NCBI RefSeq assembly: GCF_000762875.2 | Contig: NZ_JRMP02000009.1 | Location: forward strand, 40,041 to 104,040 | From: Helicobacter saguini | Lineage (GTDB): Bacteria > Campylobacterota > Campylobacteria > Campylobacterales > Helicobacteraceae | Reading direction: 5' to 3' | Length of the DNA: 64,000 nucleotides | In this document: positions 1-8,829 of the stretch, piece after piece | Position numbering within the stretch: the stretch's first letter is position 1 | Layout of the letters: the number at the start of each line of letters is the position of its first letter | Made by a program: the position numbers and the translations under genes | The notes under the pieces: generated by a model | Database searches by the model: none | What the model saw: only the letters and a program-made list of their open reading frames with translations | Told to the model about the DNA's origin: nothing

Positions 1-13
1 GATTTAATATTGA

Positions 14-26
14 TTTTTTTTTTTTT
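14..26. repeat. Poly-T tract (13 T) upstream of a secreted-protein gene
   Basis: An uninterrupted run of 13 T lies about 55 bases before the ATG at 82. In Helicobacter, T tracts in promoter spacers can alter expression by slippage. Here the promoter elements are not clear, so a regulatory role is only a possibility. Confidence 0.5.
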
Positions 27-81
27 GCAAGAATATTACTATCAGTCTTTTTTAAGACAATTTTAACACAAAGGATAAAGT

Positions 82-969
82 ATGTTAAGGATTTTTTTGA
101 CAATGGTAGCGTTATTTACGCTAATAGTTACGGCTGTAGCAAGGGATATTTATAATATCACTTCAAATAAAGCAGAGGATATTATCATAAATCCAAAGAC
201 AGACAATGTGAGCGAGATAGTCAATAGGCTTGCAAAAATAGTTAATAACCCCTTGATTAAGGTAGATGATGTTGCTAGACTAAAGGCGAAATATACAATC
301 GAGGACATATATGAAGTTATGGGCTATGAAGGCGAACACTTGCCACAACTAAATGAAGCACCTGCATATTTAGTATCAGTATATTTATACGAAAATAAAC
401 AAAAAGCCGAAAATAATAAATATGTAAAGATATTATCTAGTGCTGCTGATTTATCCAACAAAAACAAAAATTATTTTGATACTGCATTTAGCAATATTAA
501 ATTACAAGACTACAAATATGTTTGTATGAATCCTAATGCTTATAGTTGGATAGAATCAGTAGATGGTTATATAACAGGGCTCAAAGGAGAATGGGAAATA
601 AAAAATCTTAATGGAGAATCATATGATGATATATATAAAATGGCTTATGAAATATCTAATAATTTAAGTGATAATAGATTTAGTATGGAAGAAAAAGTTA
701 TGTGGTGGGAGTATCATTATTCTCTAATGCTGTCTAAAGTCCAGCGAATGATATGCTCTCATATTCCTATTTTTGATAATTCTAGTTTATATAAAGCAAT
801 ATCCCTTAGAGTAGGCACTGACGTAAAGGAAACTTTTGAAAAAACAAGAAATTTAAAATTATTTAACTACACTTTAAAAGATGTGGAAAATGTAATAAGA
901 GATGACATAAAAAAGTTACTAGAAATATCTAAAACTATAAAACCACAAAACATATATCTCAAAAATTAA
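82..969 (+). CDS. Hypothetical secreted protein
   Basis: A 295-residue protein that I do not recognise. The first 20 or so residues look like a Sec signal peptide: a basic start (MLRIF), then a hydrophobic stretch rich in Val, Leu and Thr ending near Ala-Arg. The mature part is charged and mainly helical-looking, with an aromatic patch (MWWEYHYSL) near residues 213-221 and few cysteines. A Shine-Dalgarno-like AAAGGA precedes the ATG by a normal distance. It is followed by a 392-bp gap and the convergent obgE, so it appears to be a single-gene unit. Periplasmic or exported location is inferred from the signal peptide only. Confidence 0.6.
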   Translation: MLRIFLTMVALFTLIVTAVARDIYNITSNKAEDIIINPKTDNVSEIVNRLAKIVNNPLIKVDDVARLKAKYTIEDIYEVMGYEGEHLPQLNEAPAYLVSVYLYENKQKAENNKYVKILSSAADLSNKNKNYFDTAFSNIKLQDYKYVCMNPNAYSWIESVDGYITGLKGEWEIKNLNGESYDDIYKMAYEISNNLSDNRFSMEEKVMWWEYHYSLMLSKVQRMICSHIPIFDNSSLYKAISLRVGTDVKETFEKTRNLKLFNYTLKDVENVIRDDIKKLLEISKTIKPQNIYLKN

Positions 970-1361
970 AGTCATTTTTTAGTATATTTGGCGATTTGGA
1001 ATCTATTACAAATTTAAATAGATTCTATATTTTGTGGATTTTTAAAATTTTGTTAGAATTATAAAAGGAGTAAAATACATTGTATAAAGGAACTTGCAAT
1101 CTTTTGGCTTAATTTAGCCTTAAAATTACAAGCCCACTTAAGCTATTACTAAGATAATTTTATAAATTTATGCAAATTAATACATAAAATTTACAAAAAT
1201 TATACAAAGTAATAGTATAATTACGACGTATTTTAACATTGTCGCTTCTCCTTTCGGCGGAGCGATTTCCCTTTATGGAGCACAACCCATAAAGGAATTA
1301 CGATGCTCCACAATCGAAATTATAACTGCAAAATGACAAGAAAATTACAATATTACAAAAG
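970..1361. other. Convergent intergenic region with hairpins
   Basis: This gap lies between two genes that point at each other. It holds a few octamer copies near 1000-1025 and two strong hairpins: 1242-1251 pairing with 1256-1265 around a TTTC loop, and 1270-1278 (CCTTTATGG) pairing with 1287-1295 (CCATAAAGG). An alternative pairing is TGGAGCA 1276-1282 with TGCTCCA 1304-1310. The hairpin zone is richer in GC than its surroundings. It may be a bidirectional terminator or a small structured RNA. I see no open reading frame worth calling. Confidence 0.45.
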
Positions 1362-2642
1362 TTAATCGTTTTTAGAATCTAGGGCTTTTAGGCTTTCATT
1401 TAGTAGCGATTTTAGGGCGTTTAGATTTGTGTGAGAAATACTTGAAATAGGGATTATAAAAAGTGGCGTTTTAGATTCTATCCTTTTCCCAAACTCCATA
1501 AATTCCTTTAATTCATCGCTTATAAATATCGGTGTGTCCGCTGTTTTCAAGGTATCTTTCAGTGCAAACGAGCCAAAAGATTCTATATTTTTAGAATCTA
1601 AATCGCTTTTTGTAATCGCAATGGCGTAAGGTTTATCGGCTAGAGCGGGGGAGTATTTTTTTATTTCATTCATTAATACGTTAAATTGTGCGTGCAAATT
1701 AGATTCTATACTATTAGAATCCTTAGAATCTTGCGACTTAGATTCAATGGAATCAATTTTATGTGTGGCAATTCGAGTATCGTGCGCAAGATTCGTGGGT
1801 TGCGAAGATTCGAGCAAGGAGATAGAACTTAAACGTTCATCGACGAAGCGAGAATCAAGCTCCCGCGAAGATTGCGTGCGAGACGACGAATTGCCCTCGC
1901 GACTAATATCAAGCATAAATAACAAAATCTTTGTCCTTTCAATATGCCGCAAAAACTGCAACCCAAGCCCCTTTCCATCACTTGCCCCAGCAATAAGACC
2001 CGGAATATCCGCCACCACAAAGGACTCCAAAAGGCTAATATCCACCACGCCAAGATTAGGGATAAGCGTGCTAAACTCGTAGTTTGCGACCTTTGGACGC
2101 GAGTTTGTAATCGTGCTAATTAGCGAACTTTTGCCCGCATTTGAAAAGCCAACGAGCGCGACATCAGCTATCATTTTTAGCTCCAAACTCACCTGCATTT
2201 GAGTGCCAGAAATGCCCTTTTGAGCATAAGTTGGGCGTTGATTTGTCGCGTTTTTAAAGCGCGCATTGCCTAAGCCGCCCTTCCCACCTTTAAGAAGTCG
2301 CACACTTTGCCCATCAAGTGTCAAATCACATAGAATCTCCCCCGTGCTATCATTGATTATTTGCGTCCCGGGCGGCACTTTGACCTGCAAATCAGCACCC
2401 TTTTTACCACTTTTATTTTTCCCTTCACCACTTGCGCCATTACTTGCAAAATAATTCTTATTCCCACGAAATCCCGCCAAAGTCGAAGTATTCTTATCCG
2501 CGATAAAGATTATATCGCCGCCATTTCCACCATCGCCACCATCAGGACCGCCTTGTATCACAAACTTTTCACGGCGGAAACTCACCGCCCCAGCACCCCC
2601 ATCACCAGCTTTAATATTAATTTTCACGCTATCTACAAACAT
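1362..2642 (-). CDS. obgE: GTPase Obg/CgtA
   Basis: Essential ribosome-assembly GTPase. The Obg fold is at the N-terminus (MFVDSVKINIKAGDGGAGAV and repeated Gly-Gly motifs to about residue 155), followed by the G domain with GFSNAGKSS (G1), the DIPGLI motif (G3) and TKSD (G4). I start it at 2642: AAAAGG lies at the right distance, and the protein then begins where family members begin. An upstream in-frame ATG at 2693 would add 17 residues partly made of the octamer. At about 426 residues it is longer than the usual 360 or so. The excess sits between G3 and G4 (encoded about 1690-1910) and combines Ser/Arg-rich sequence of higher GC with an IESK/DSK block. Confidence 0.95.
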   Translation of the reverse strand: MFVDSVKINIKAGDGGAGAVSFRREKFVIQGGPDGGDGGNGGDIIFIADKNTSTLAGFRGNKNYFASNGASGEGKNKSGKKGADLQVKVPPGTQIINDSTGEILCDLTLDGQSVRLLKGGKGGLGNARFKNATNQRPTYAQKGISGTQMQVSLELKMIADVALVGFSNAGKSSLISTITNSRPKVANYEFSTLIPNLGVVDISLLESFVVADIPGLIAGASDGKGLGLQFLRHIERTKILLFMLDISREGNSSSRTQSSRELDSRFVDERLSSISLLESSQPTNLAHDTRIATHKIDSIESKSQDSKDSNSIESNLHAQFNVLMNEIKKYSPALADKPYAIAITKSDLDSKNIESFGSFALKDTLKTADTPIFISDELKEFMEFGKRIESKTPLFIIPISSISHTNLNALKSLLNESLKALDSKND

Positions 2643-2881
2643 TCCCACACCTTTTAGATTTAAAATAGATTCTATAAAAAGAATAAAATTCAATTAAATG
2701 CTATATTCCATACTTATATTATAACGATAAAGTTAAATTAAAATTACTAATATTTTATTGAAAACTCTAAAATATGTATTTTATAATTAAGATTATAAAA
2801 TCATCAAATTTAATACTTGAAATATAAAAAATTAGAATCTTTAAGATAAAATAATGCTATTTTAATTTTGAAAGGAAAAAT

Positions 2882-3607
2882 ATGTTAGTGACAATTAAAT
2901 CTCTGCTGTTATATGGTGCGTTTGTAAGTGGTAATGGAAATTTAGTAGGTATAAATGACAATAATTTTGGTGGAAATGGAATAGAAAGCATGAAAGAACA
3001 TCAGTATGATTCTAATATAAAACAGGGCTATGAGCTACTATCAAAGGCAAGCTACGCCGAAGAAGTCGATGGCTATTATGAAAAGGCAGCCGAGCTAAAA
3101 AAACAAGCCTGTGATTTGGGCATCGGCAAGGCGTGCTGGTATTATGCGTTTCAAACAAACAAGGACGCGGACTATGCGCGCGCAGCGGATGTGCTGCAAA
3201 AAAGCTGCTTTAACTACGATGAGCCGCCAAGTGCGCTAGTTGGCGAGTCCTGCACATATCTAGGCATTATGCAGTCACAAGGCAAGGTTGAGACTGATTA
3301 TAGCGAGGCAAATTTGTATGAGATGGGCTGTGACCTAAATGATGGCTGGGGGTGCTATCGCTTGGCGCGCGATTTTGTCGCACAAGATGACTACGATACT
3401 GCGGCGGCTTTGAATGAGAAGGCAATAAGGATTCTAGACACACAATGTAATGAAAATATCGGCTCAAGCTGCTATCTTTTGGGTAGCATTTATGAGCAGC
3501 CTTTTAGCGATACGTGGCTAGATTCTAATACGCGTGAAAATCATAGTAAAATCTTTTTTGAACGCGGCTGCAAACTTCGCGATGGTGACGCGTGTAGCTC
3601 GCTATAA
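2882..3607 (+). CDS. Sel1-repeat, cysteine-rich Hcp-like protein
   Basis: A 241-residue protein with tandem alpha/alpha Sel1-like repeats. Five repeat ends carry a pair of cysteines a few residues apart (ACDLGIGKAC, SCFNYDEP..GESC, GCDLNDGWGC, QCNENIGSSC, GCKLRDGDAC), the disulfide pattern of Helicobacter cysteine-rich proteins (HcpA-E). Those proteins are secreted or periplasmic and some bind penicillin-like ligands. The N-terminus (MLVTIKSLLLYGAFVSGNG) is weakly hydrophobic and may be a poor signal peptide. A strong AAAGGA site precedes the ATG. The central part has noticeably higher GC than the ends. The family is clear; the ligand is unknown. Confidence 0.85.
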   Translation: MLVTIKSLLLYGAFVSGNGNLVGINDNNFGGNGIESMKEHQYDSNIKQGYELLSKASYAEEVDGYYEKAAELKKQACDLGIGKACWYYAFQTNKDADYARAADVLQKSCFNYDEPPSALVGESCTYLGIMQSQGKVETDYSEANLYEMGCDLNDGWGCYRLARDFVAQDDYDTAAALNEKAIRILDTQCNENIGSSCYLLGSIYEQPFSDTWLDSNTRENHSKIFFERGCKLRDGDACSSL

Positions 3608-3653
3608 TCCTTACGTATAGATTTATTAATTTTGGAATCTAAATGAAAGAAAA

Positions 3654-4622
3654 ATGGTGAAAGATTTGGAAATACGCGAGTTTAGCAACAATGTGGCGAT
3701 TTTGCAGCTGCAGGATTTAAGCGATGAAAGTCGCATAAGAACTTACGCAAAGTCGCTAAATAAGGGCAGTATCATATTGCTTGGCGAGTATGTGATAGAC
3801 CCATTTTTTTCGCAGGAATGGGAAGATTTGAATGTGGAATTTAAAAATATAGAATCTAGCGTGGCAGATTCTATAAAAGATTCTAAAAAAATAAAAAAAA
3901 CTAGGTCTAACAAGCAAGATTCTAATATGGAATCTAATATTAATTCTAGCGTGGAAAATACCGCAGATTCTAAAAAAGAAAATTTAAAAAATATAGAATC
4001 TAAATTAAAAAATAAAAAAAAGATTGACTTGCTACTTGATATTTCTAAGGCTTATAAACATACAATTATTGCCCCTTGCATCGAGTATAAAGAGCAGGGG
4101 AAATTTAAGGGCTACTACAAAAATATGCTACTTTTAAGCGGTGGGAAAAGCCACACATACACGCAGCAGCGGCTTATTCAATACGAGCATTGGAATGAAG
4201 CGAGCTTTTTTGCAAATGATATTAGCAAACTGCCAAAACTGCCGCTTACTTTTATGGCAAATGGCTTTAGATTCGGCGTTTTGTTTGGATTTGAAGCGCA
4301 TTTTGATGAGTTTTGGATGGAGTTTAAAAAGGCTAAAATTGATGTCGTGCTTGTCCCTACCGCTAGCACTTTTAGCTCAAATGAGCGGTGGGAGCACCTT
4401 TTAAATACGCATTCTTTTACAAACTCTTGCTATGTTTTTAGGGCGAATCGTATCGGTAAAATCGTGGCAAATGATGGCTATGAGTGGGATTTTTATGGGC
4501 ATAGTTTTGTGGCGTTTGGGCAAGATATACTTGATAGCTTGGATGAAAATGAAGGGATGCTTTGCGTTGAGCTTGATATGAACGCACTAAATGAGCTTAA
4601 AAATAGCTGGAAATTCCGCTAG
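3654..4622 (+). CDS. Nitrilase-fold (carbon-nitrogen hydrolase) protein lacking the nucleophile Cys
   Basis: The C-terminal two thirds align by eye with carbon-nitrogen hydrolases: ILLGEY near residue 41 carries the first acidic residue, and FGVLFGFEAHFDEFW near 207-221 corresponds to the family block usually written GV-x-x-C-Y/W-E/D-x-x-F-P-E. At the position of the catalytic cysteine there is Gly212, so ordinary amidase chemistry looks impossible. Residues about 65-125 are an octamer-built Lys/Ser/Asn-rich insert. It starts at ATG 3654; a nearer upstream ATG stops after five codons. It lies 47 bp after the Hcp-like gene and just before an outer-membrane protein, so it may be co-transcribed. 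It could be a structural or regulatory pseudo-enzyme, or use a different nucleophile. Confidence 0.7.
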   Translation: MVKDLEIREFSNNVAILQLQDLSDESRIRTYAKSLNKGSIILLGEYVIDPFFSQEWEDLNVEFKNIESSVADSIKDSKKIKKTRSNKQDSNMESNINSSVENTADSKKENLKNIESKLKNKKKIDLLLDISKAYKHTIIAPCIEYKEQGKFKGYYKNMLLLSGGKSHTYTQQRLIQYEHWNEASFFANDISKLPKLPLTFMANGFRFGVLFGFEAHFDEFWMEFKKAKIDVVLVPTASTFSSNERWEHLLNTHSFTNSCYVFRANRIGKIVANDGYEWDFYGHSFVAFGQDILDSLDENEGMLCVELDMNALNELKNSWKFR

Positions 4623-4640
4623 ATTCTAAGTAGGAAAGTT

Positions 4641-5435
4641 ATGGAATCTAGAACTTTTAAGGCTAATTTATTAGTTTTTATCATCGCATTTTTAATCTTT
4701 TTAGAATCTATTTATGCAAATGACTTGACTGATTTTGGCAATAGCGAAAGTGATGGGCTATTAAAGGTGCAAAGTGCCGCACAGGTGCAAACAAATGTCG
4801 ATATTGAGCGAAAAACGATTACAAAAGTGCCAAAAACGCAGACGCAAATTTCCGCGTTAAAACAAGCACAAATCAAGCGAAATGGCGTGTATGTGATGCT
4901 TTCGATTAATGCGATACCGCTTACGCGTATGATTTCTGCGCAAGATAGCGTGCAGGGCTTGAGTTTTGGCGCTGGCATTCGCAGTGGTGTGGTTAGCTAT
5001 CTTGACGACTACATCGGCATTCGCGGGTATTTTGCCTTTGATTTTACAAGCGATACGCTTTCGCCCTTTAGCAAACAGCGGGAAAATCACAAGGGAAATT
5101 TCCTTATGATTAGCCTTGGGCTCGACATTTTGATTGATTTTTTTATCGATAAAAGTTACAAAAATACGCTTGGTTTTTTTATGGGGATTGGCGCTGGTGG
5201 GCTGCTTTATGTGGATACTGAAAAGCCCTTGATTACGGGCTCTGGGGTGAATGGTCCGCCCTCGTTATTGCTAACGGGTAATGTGATGGTGCAAGGGGGC
5301 TTGTCCGCTGTGGTGCTTTATAAGCATAGAATCGAGCTAGGCACGCGGTTTCTGCCTACGCAGAGCTTTGATTTGAGTGCGGATGGGATTGTGGCGGATT
5401 ATAATTTTTATGTGGGTTATAGTTATAAATTTTAG
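4641..5435 (+). CDS. Outer-membrane beta-barrel protein
   Basis: 264 residues with an N-terminal signal peptide (hydrophobic residues about 10-25, ending near IYAND). The mature part has alternating polar/hydrophobic strands, Gly-rich turns (GFFMGIGAGG) and a C-terminal YNFYVGYSYKF ending in Phe, the usual signal for barrel assembly. This resembles small Helicobacter outer-membrane proteins. It has a good ribosome site (AGGAAAG) and lies 18 bp after the nitrilase-fold gene, so it is probably in the same transcript. No catalytic motif is seen. Confidence 0.75.
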   Translation: MESRTFKANLLVFIIAFLIFLESIYANDLTDFGNSESDGLLKVQSAAQVQTNVDIERKTITKVPKTQTQISALKQAQIKRNGVYVMLSINAIPLTRMISAQDSVQGLSFGAGIRSGVVSYLDDYIGIRGYFAFDFTSDTLSPFSKQRENHKGNFLMISLGLDILIDFFIDKSYKNTLGFFMGIGAGGLLYVDTEKPLITGSGVNGPPSLLLTGNVMVQGGLSAVVLYKHRIELGTRFLPTQSFDLSADGIVADYNFYVGYSYKF

Positions 5436-5455
5436 AATTTTTGGTTAGATTTTTT

Positions 5456-6964
5456 ATGGAAAATATGTTAGATTTTTATTATAATTATTTCAAAAAACAT
5501 TATTTTAGGTTGAAAAAGTTAGGGCTACTTTCTCACATAGAATCTAATTTTGGGCATTTTGATAGGTTTTTTGAGTTAGATTCTAGCAGCTTAGATTCTA
5601 AGAAAAAAAATACTGAATCTAATAATTTTTTAACTAAAAAGTTAGAGACAAAGCATTTTGATATATATATTTTTGCTAAGAATAATAATGAAAAGTTTGT
5701 AATTTTAGAGCTTTTTTATGATAGTTTTAATGAGATTATAGAATCTAATTTTTTTGCAGATTCTAATTTCGGCAACAAAGATTCTAAAAATACTAATTTT
5801 TTTATAGAATCTTTGCAAGATATTATAATTTCTATTGCGTTAAGTATGCGATTTTTTGGGCATAATAATATTGCAATTATTTTTTGTAAAAGCAAATTAG
5901 ATTCTAAAAATCATAAGTTTTTGGAAAAAAAATATCACTTAGTTTTAAAGCAAGAAAATATTATAGAATCTAATATCAAATATTCTATAAATAATAATAT
6001 TACTACTAAAAAAGATATAGAATCTAAAACTTTAATGAATAGTAAAAAGCTTAGAAAAATGAAAAATTTTGCAAGTGTTAAGCAGATTCAAAGCTTGCTT
6101 GAGAGCCGAAATGCTGTGTTTGAAGGGAAATTTTGCGTTATAGTTGGTATTAATGAGAATAGTTTGCATACGCTAAAAGCCCTGCAAATACTGCGCGCTA
6201 AAGTGGTCGCAATTAGTGATTCTAAGGGCTTTATTTATGAAGAAAATGGGCTAGATATTCTCTCACTCTTGCAAATTATCGGTGATACAAATCGCCTTTT
6301 TTTTGAAAAAGAAAATTTTTTAAAGACTTATGCAAGGCTGCATAAATGCGAGTATAGCAAGGATAAATTAGAGATTTTTAACATTCCAGCCTTTGCGTTT
6401 TTTTTAAATGATTTTAGTGTAAAAATTAGCCTTGAAATGATAGAAAATATGCTAAAAAATGGCTGTAAATGCGTAGTTGAGAATGCTTTGTGTATTGATT
6501 ATAGGCTAGATTCTAAACTTAGTAATGATTTAGATATTAGTGCTAAAAATCTTGTTACTTCTAAAACTTCTATTACATCTAAAACTTCTGTTACATCTAA
6601 AAACTTCCTTACATCTAAAAATGAACTAAGGAAAAATATCGATAGTAAGGCTATTTTAGATAGTAATAATGCTTTAAAAACTAACAATATTTTTGAGACT
6701 AACACATTTTTTGATATTAAGGAGCAAAAATCTGCCTTAGGTTACATTTTAGATTCTAAAATTATTTTTACTCCCTTTATTCTAACCTTTACAAATGCGC
6801 TCACACCGACATTTAACCATAGCGATTATGAAAAAATTTGCCAAAATTTTGCTAAAATTTATGACAATGCCCTGCAAAACGCAAGCGAGTTAAAAAGCCC
6901 TACAAACTTGCTTTTGGGTGTTTTAGACACGAATATTTTAGATTTAAAAAAGGAAAAAGAATGA
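5456..6964 (+). CDS. Degenerate glutamate-dehydrogenase-like (Rossmann) protein
   Basis: About 502 residues from the ATG at 5456; a TTG at 5441 is an alternative start. The first half is mostly Asn/Lys/Ser-rich, with many octamer copies. The second half resembles the NAD(P)-binding half of hexameric glutamate dehydrogenase: GKFCVIVGINENSLHTLKAL in place of the usual GxGxxA nucleotide loop, then AISDSKGFIYEENGLD, then NGCKCVVENA, and finally a stretch like the terminal helix segment. Canonical glycines of the dinucleotide loop and the Lys-rich substrate half are missing, so activity is unlikely. The stop overlaps the S4-protein start (ATGA), implying translational coupling. The homology is my inference from motif order and needs a profile search. 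Confidence 0.5.
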   Translation: MENMLDFYYNYFKKHYFRLKKLGLLSHIESNFGHFDRFFELDSSSLDSKKKNTESNNFLTKKLETKHFDIYIFAKNNNEKFVILELFYDSFNEIIESNFFADSNFGNKDSKNTNFFIESLQDIIISIALSMRFFGHNNIAIIFCKSKLDSKNHKFLEKKYHLVLKQENIIESNIKYSINNNITTKKDIESKTLMNSKKLRKMKNFASVKQIQSLLESRNAVFEGKFCVIVGINENSLHTLKALQILRAKVVAISDSKGFIYEENGLDILSLLQIIGDTNRLFFEKENFLKTYARLHKCEYSKDKLEIFNIPAFAFFLNDFSVKISLEMIENMLKNGCKCVVENALCIDYRLDSKLSNDLDISAKNLVTSKTSITSKTSVTSKNFLTSKNELRKNIDSKAILDSNNALKTNNIFETNTFFDIKEQKSALGYILDSKIIFTPFILTFTNALTPTFNHSDYEKICQNFAKIYDNALQNASELKSPTNLLLGVLDTNILDLKKEKE

Positions 6965-7206
6965 GATTAGATAAATTTTTAAACGCGACAAATATCACAA
7001 AAAGACGGGCAATAGCGCAAGATATGTGCGAAAGCAATGTCGTGCTGGTTAATAACATTATTTCAAAAAGCTCAAAAGAAGTAAAAATCGGCGATATAAT
7101 TACGTTAAAATTCTTAGAATCTAGCAAAAAATATCAGGTTTTGAAAATTCCAACACTAAAAAATGTGCCAAAAAATATGAAAGATGAATATATTAAAGAG
7201 TTATAG
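6961..7206 (+). CDS. S4-domain RNA-binding protein (HslR-like)
   Basis: An 81-residue protein almost wholly made of one S4 domain: MRLDKFLNATNITKRRAIAQDMCESNVVLVN matches the helix-turn signature, and VKIGDIITLKF the closing strand. Such proteins bind structured RNA or stalled 50S-peptidyl-tRNA complexes. The start overlaps the preceding stop by four bases, and AAAAAGGAAAA supplies the ribosome site. It is followed by ribD after 27 bp. Confidence 0.85.
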   Translation: MRLDKFLNATNITKRRAIAQDMCESNVVLVNNIISKSSKEVKIGDIITLKFLESSKKYQVLKIPTLKNVPKNMKDEYIKEL

Positions 7207-7233
7207 AATCTATAATTTTATTAAAGGAAAGTT

Positions 7234-8751
7234 ATGAATAGTGATAAGATTTTTATGGATATTGTGATTGATTATGCGTGGAAGTTTCAGGGGCTAACAC
7301 TGCCTAATCCTGCGGTTGGGGCGTGTGTGGTGTGTGATGGGGAGATTATTTCTTTGAGTGCGCATATTAAGGCTGGAGCGGCACATGCGGAAGTTTTGGC
7401 GTTAAAACAAGCCTTTTTATATTTTTTAAAAAATAGAAATAAGATTCTAAAAAGTATTATAAAATATGGAATAAAAAAGGGCTTTTTATTACAAAAAGGG
7501 CAATATTATATAGAATCTAAATTGCCAAAAAGTTTTCGTAATGTGGAATCTTTGGAATCCTTAGAATCTAATTCTTTAGAATCTAGCTCTTTAGAATCTA
7601 GCGTGAAGTCTAAAGATACAGCTGGAAAAAAGCAAGGATTTGGCGTAGATTCTAAAATAGATTCTAATGTGAAATCTAGCATTGAAGTGGCAGGGGAAAC
7701 TAAACATTTAAAGAAAATAGAATCTAAAAAGCAGATTCTAAATAAGCTAATAAATTATTTAGAAAAGTTAGAAAATTCGCAAGATATACATAAATTCATA
7801 TCAAAATTTCATAACAATATTTTTAAAAAATGCAAGATGTATGTAACTTTAGAGCCGTGCAATCATTTTGGCAAAACGCCGCCTTGCTCTAAATTGCTTA
7901 AAAAAATAAAAATAAAGTCTTTGTGTGTAGGCATTAAAGATGATAATTTTAAGGCGTCTGGTGGCTTTGAAACCTTAAAAAATATTGAAATTAAAAAAAA
8001 TATAAGTGCGATGAATGCGGAGAATCTAATCTATCCATTTACGCAATATCAAAAAAATAAGGGCTTTTTACTCTTTAAAATCGCACATCGTTTAAATGGT
8101 GATTATAAAAGTGGAATTATTAGCAATTTAGATTCTAAAATTTATAGTCATAATATGCGAAGTGTTGCGGATTTCATAATTATTAGCGGAGAAACTTTGA
8201 GAAATGATAACCCACTGCTTGATACGCGTTTTGCTTGTTATCCTTATAAAAATAATGGCGATTTAGCACAGAAATTACCAAAAATTTATATTTTTAGTAA
8301 AAATATTAAAAGTATTGAATCTTATAATATTAAGGATAGAGAAGTTAGTATTATTGATAGTATTGAGAAGATTCCAAATGTGGGATTTGGCATTATTGAA
8401 GGGGGGTTTAATTTTTTGGCGACACTTTTAAATGAATACTTAGAATCTAACAATAAAGATTCTACAAATAAGGCTAAAAAAATAAAAAAAATAGACGCAA
8501 TTTTGGGCTATATCGCACCAAATTTTTTAGAATCTAAACTAGATTCTAATAGCAAAAATAGCAAAGATTCTAAGATTTTACTGCAAGATTTTGAGTTAGT
8601 GAAAGTTGATATTTTGGATAATTTTTGGCAAAATTTTTGCAAACCTTGCGAAGACGAAAAGTTAGAAAATATAGAATCTAAAAGCGATAAAAATTCTAAA
8701 ATTAGTAATGATTCTAAAAACATAATATACTATCTTTTTAGAAAAAATTAA
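7234..8751 (+). CDS. ribD: Bifunctional riboflavin biosynthesis deaminase/reductase RibD
   Basis: It catalyses the second and third steps of riboflavin synthesis: deamination, then reduction of the pyrimidine side chain. The N-terminal deaminase has the zinc motif HAEV (His51, Glu53) and PCNHFGKTPPC (Cys209, Cys218). The C-terminal reductase begins near KGFLLFKIAHRLNGDYKSG and contains ISGETLRNDNPLLDTR. The spacing between HAE and PC-x-x-x-x-x-x-x-x-C is about 155 residues, far more than usual, because an octamer-built Glu-Ser/Asp-Ser insert (about residues 100-170) splits the deaminase domain. At 505 residues it is clearly larger than typical members (about 340-370). All metal ligands are present, so it is probably active. 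Confidence 0.92.
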   Translation: MNSDKIFMDIVIDYAWKFQGLTLPNPAVGACVVCDGEIISLSAHIKAGAAHAEVLALKQAFLYFLKNRNKILKSIIKYGIKKGFLLQKGQYYIESKLPKSFRNVESLESLESNSLESSSLESSVKSKDTAGKKQGFGVDSKIDSNVKSSIEVAGETKHLKKIESKKQILNKLINYLEKLENSQDIHKFISKFHNNIFKKCKMYVTLEPCNHFGKTPPCSKLLKKIKIKSLCVGIKDDNFKASGGFETLKNIEIKKNISAMNAENLIYPFTQYQKNKGFLLFKIAHRLNGDYKSGIISNLDSKIYSHNMRSVADFIIISGETLRNDNPLLDTRFACYPYKNNGDLAQKLPKIYIFSKNIKSIESYNIKDREVSIIDSIEKIPNVGFGIIEGGFNFLATLLNEYLESNNKDSTNKAKKIKKIDAILGYIAPNFLESKLDSNSKNSKDSKILLQDFELVKVDILDNFWQNFCKPCEDEKLENIESKSDKNSKISNDSKNIIYYLFRKN

Positions 8752-8781
8752 GATATTTTACATTTCATTAACTTTATTTGT

Positions 8782-8787
8782 TATAAT
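8782..8787 (+). promoter_or_regulatory. Probable -10 box TATAAT
   Basis: TATAAT lies about 43 bases before the barrel-protein ATG at 8830 in an AT-rich context. No clear -35 box is seen, which is normal for sigma-70 promoters in this phylum. Confidence 0.6.
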
Positions 8788-8829
8788 AACAGCCGATATT
8801 TAGTTTAAATCAATTTGAAAGGATTTAAG

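Noticed and set aside
1747..2082. Long antisense frames inside obgE, recG and similar genes
   Set aside because: They are mirror frames of the octamer (read as LDSI/LES on the opposite strand) and carry no family features.
2643..2693. Longer N-terminus of Obg
   Set aside because: The extra 17 residues are octamer-derived and lie before the ribosome site; all known Obg proteins begin near MFVD.
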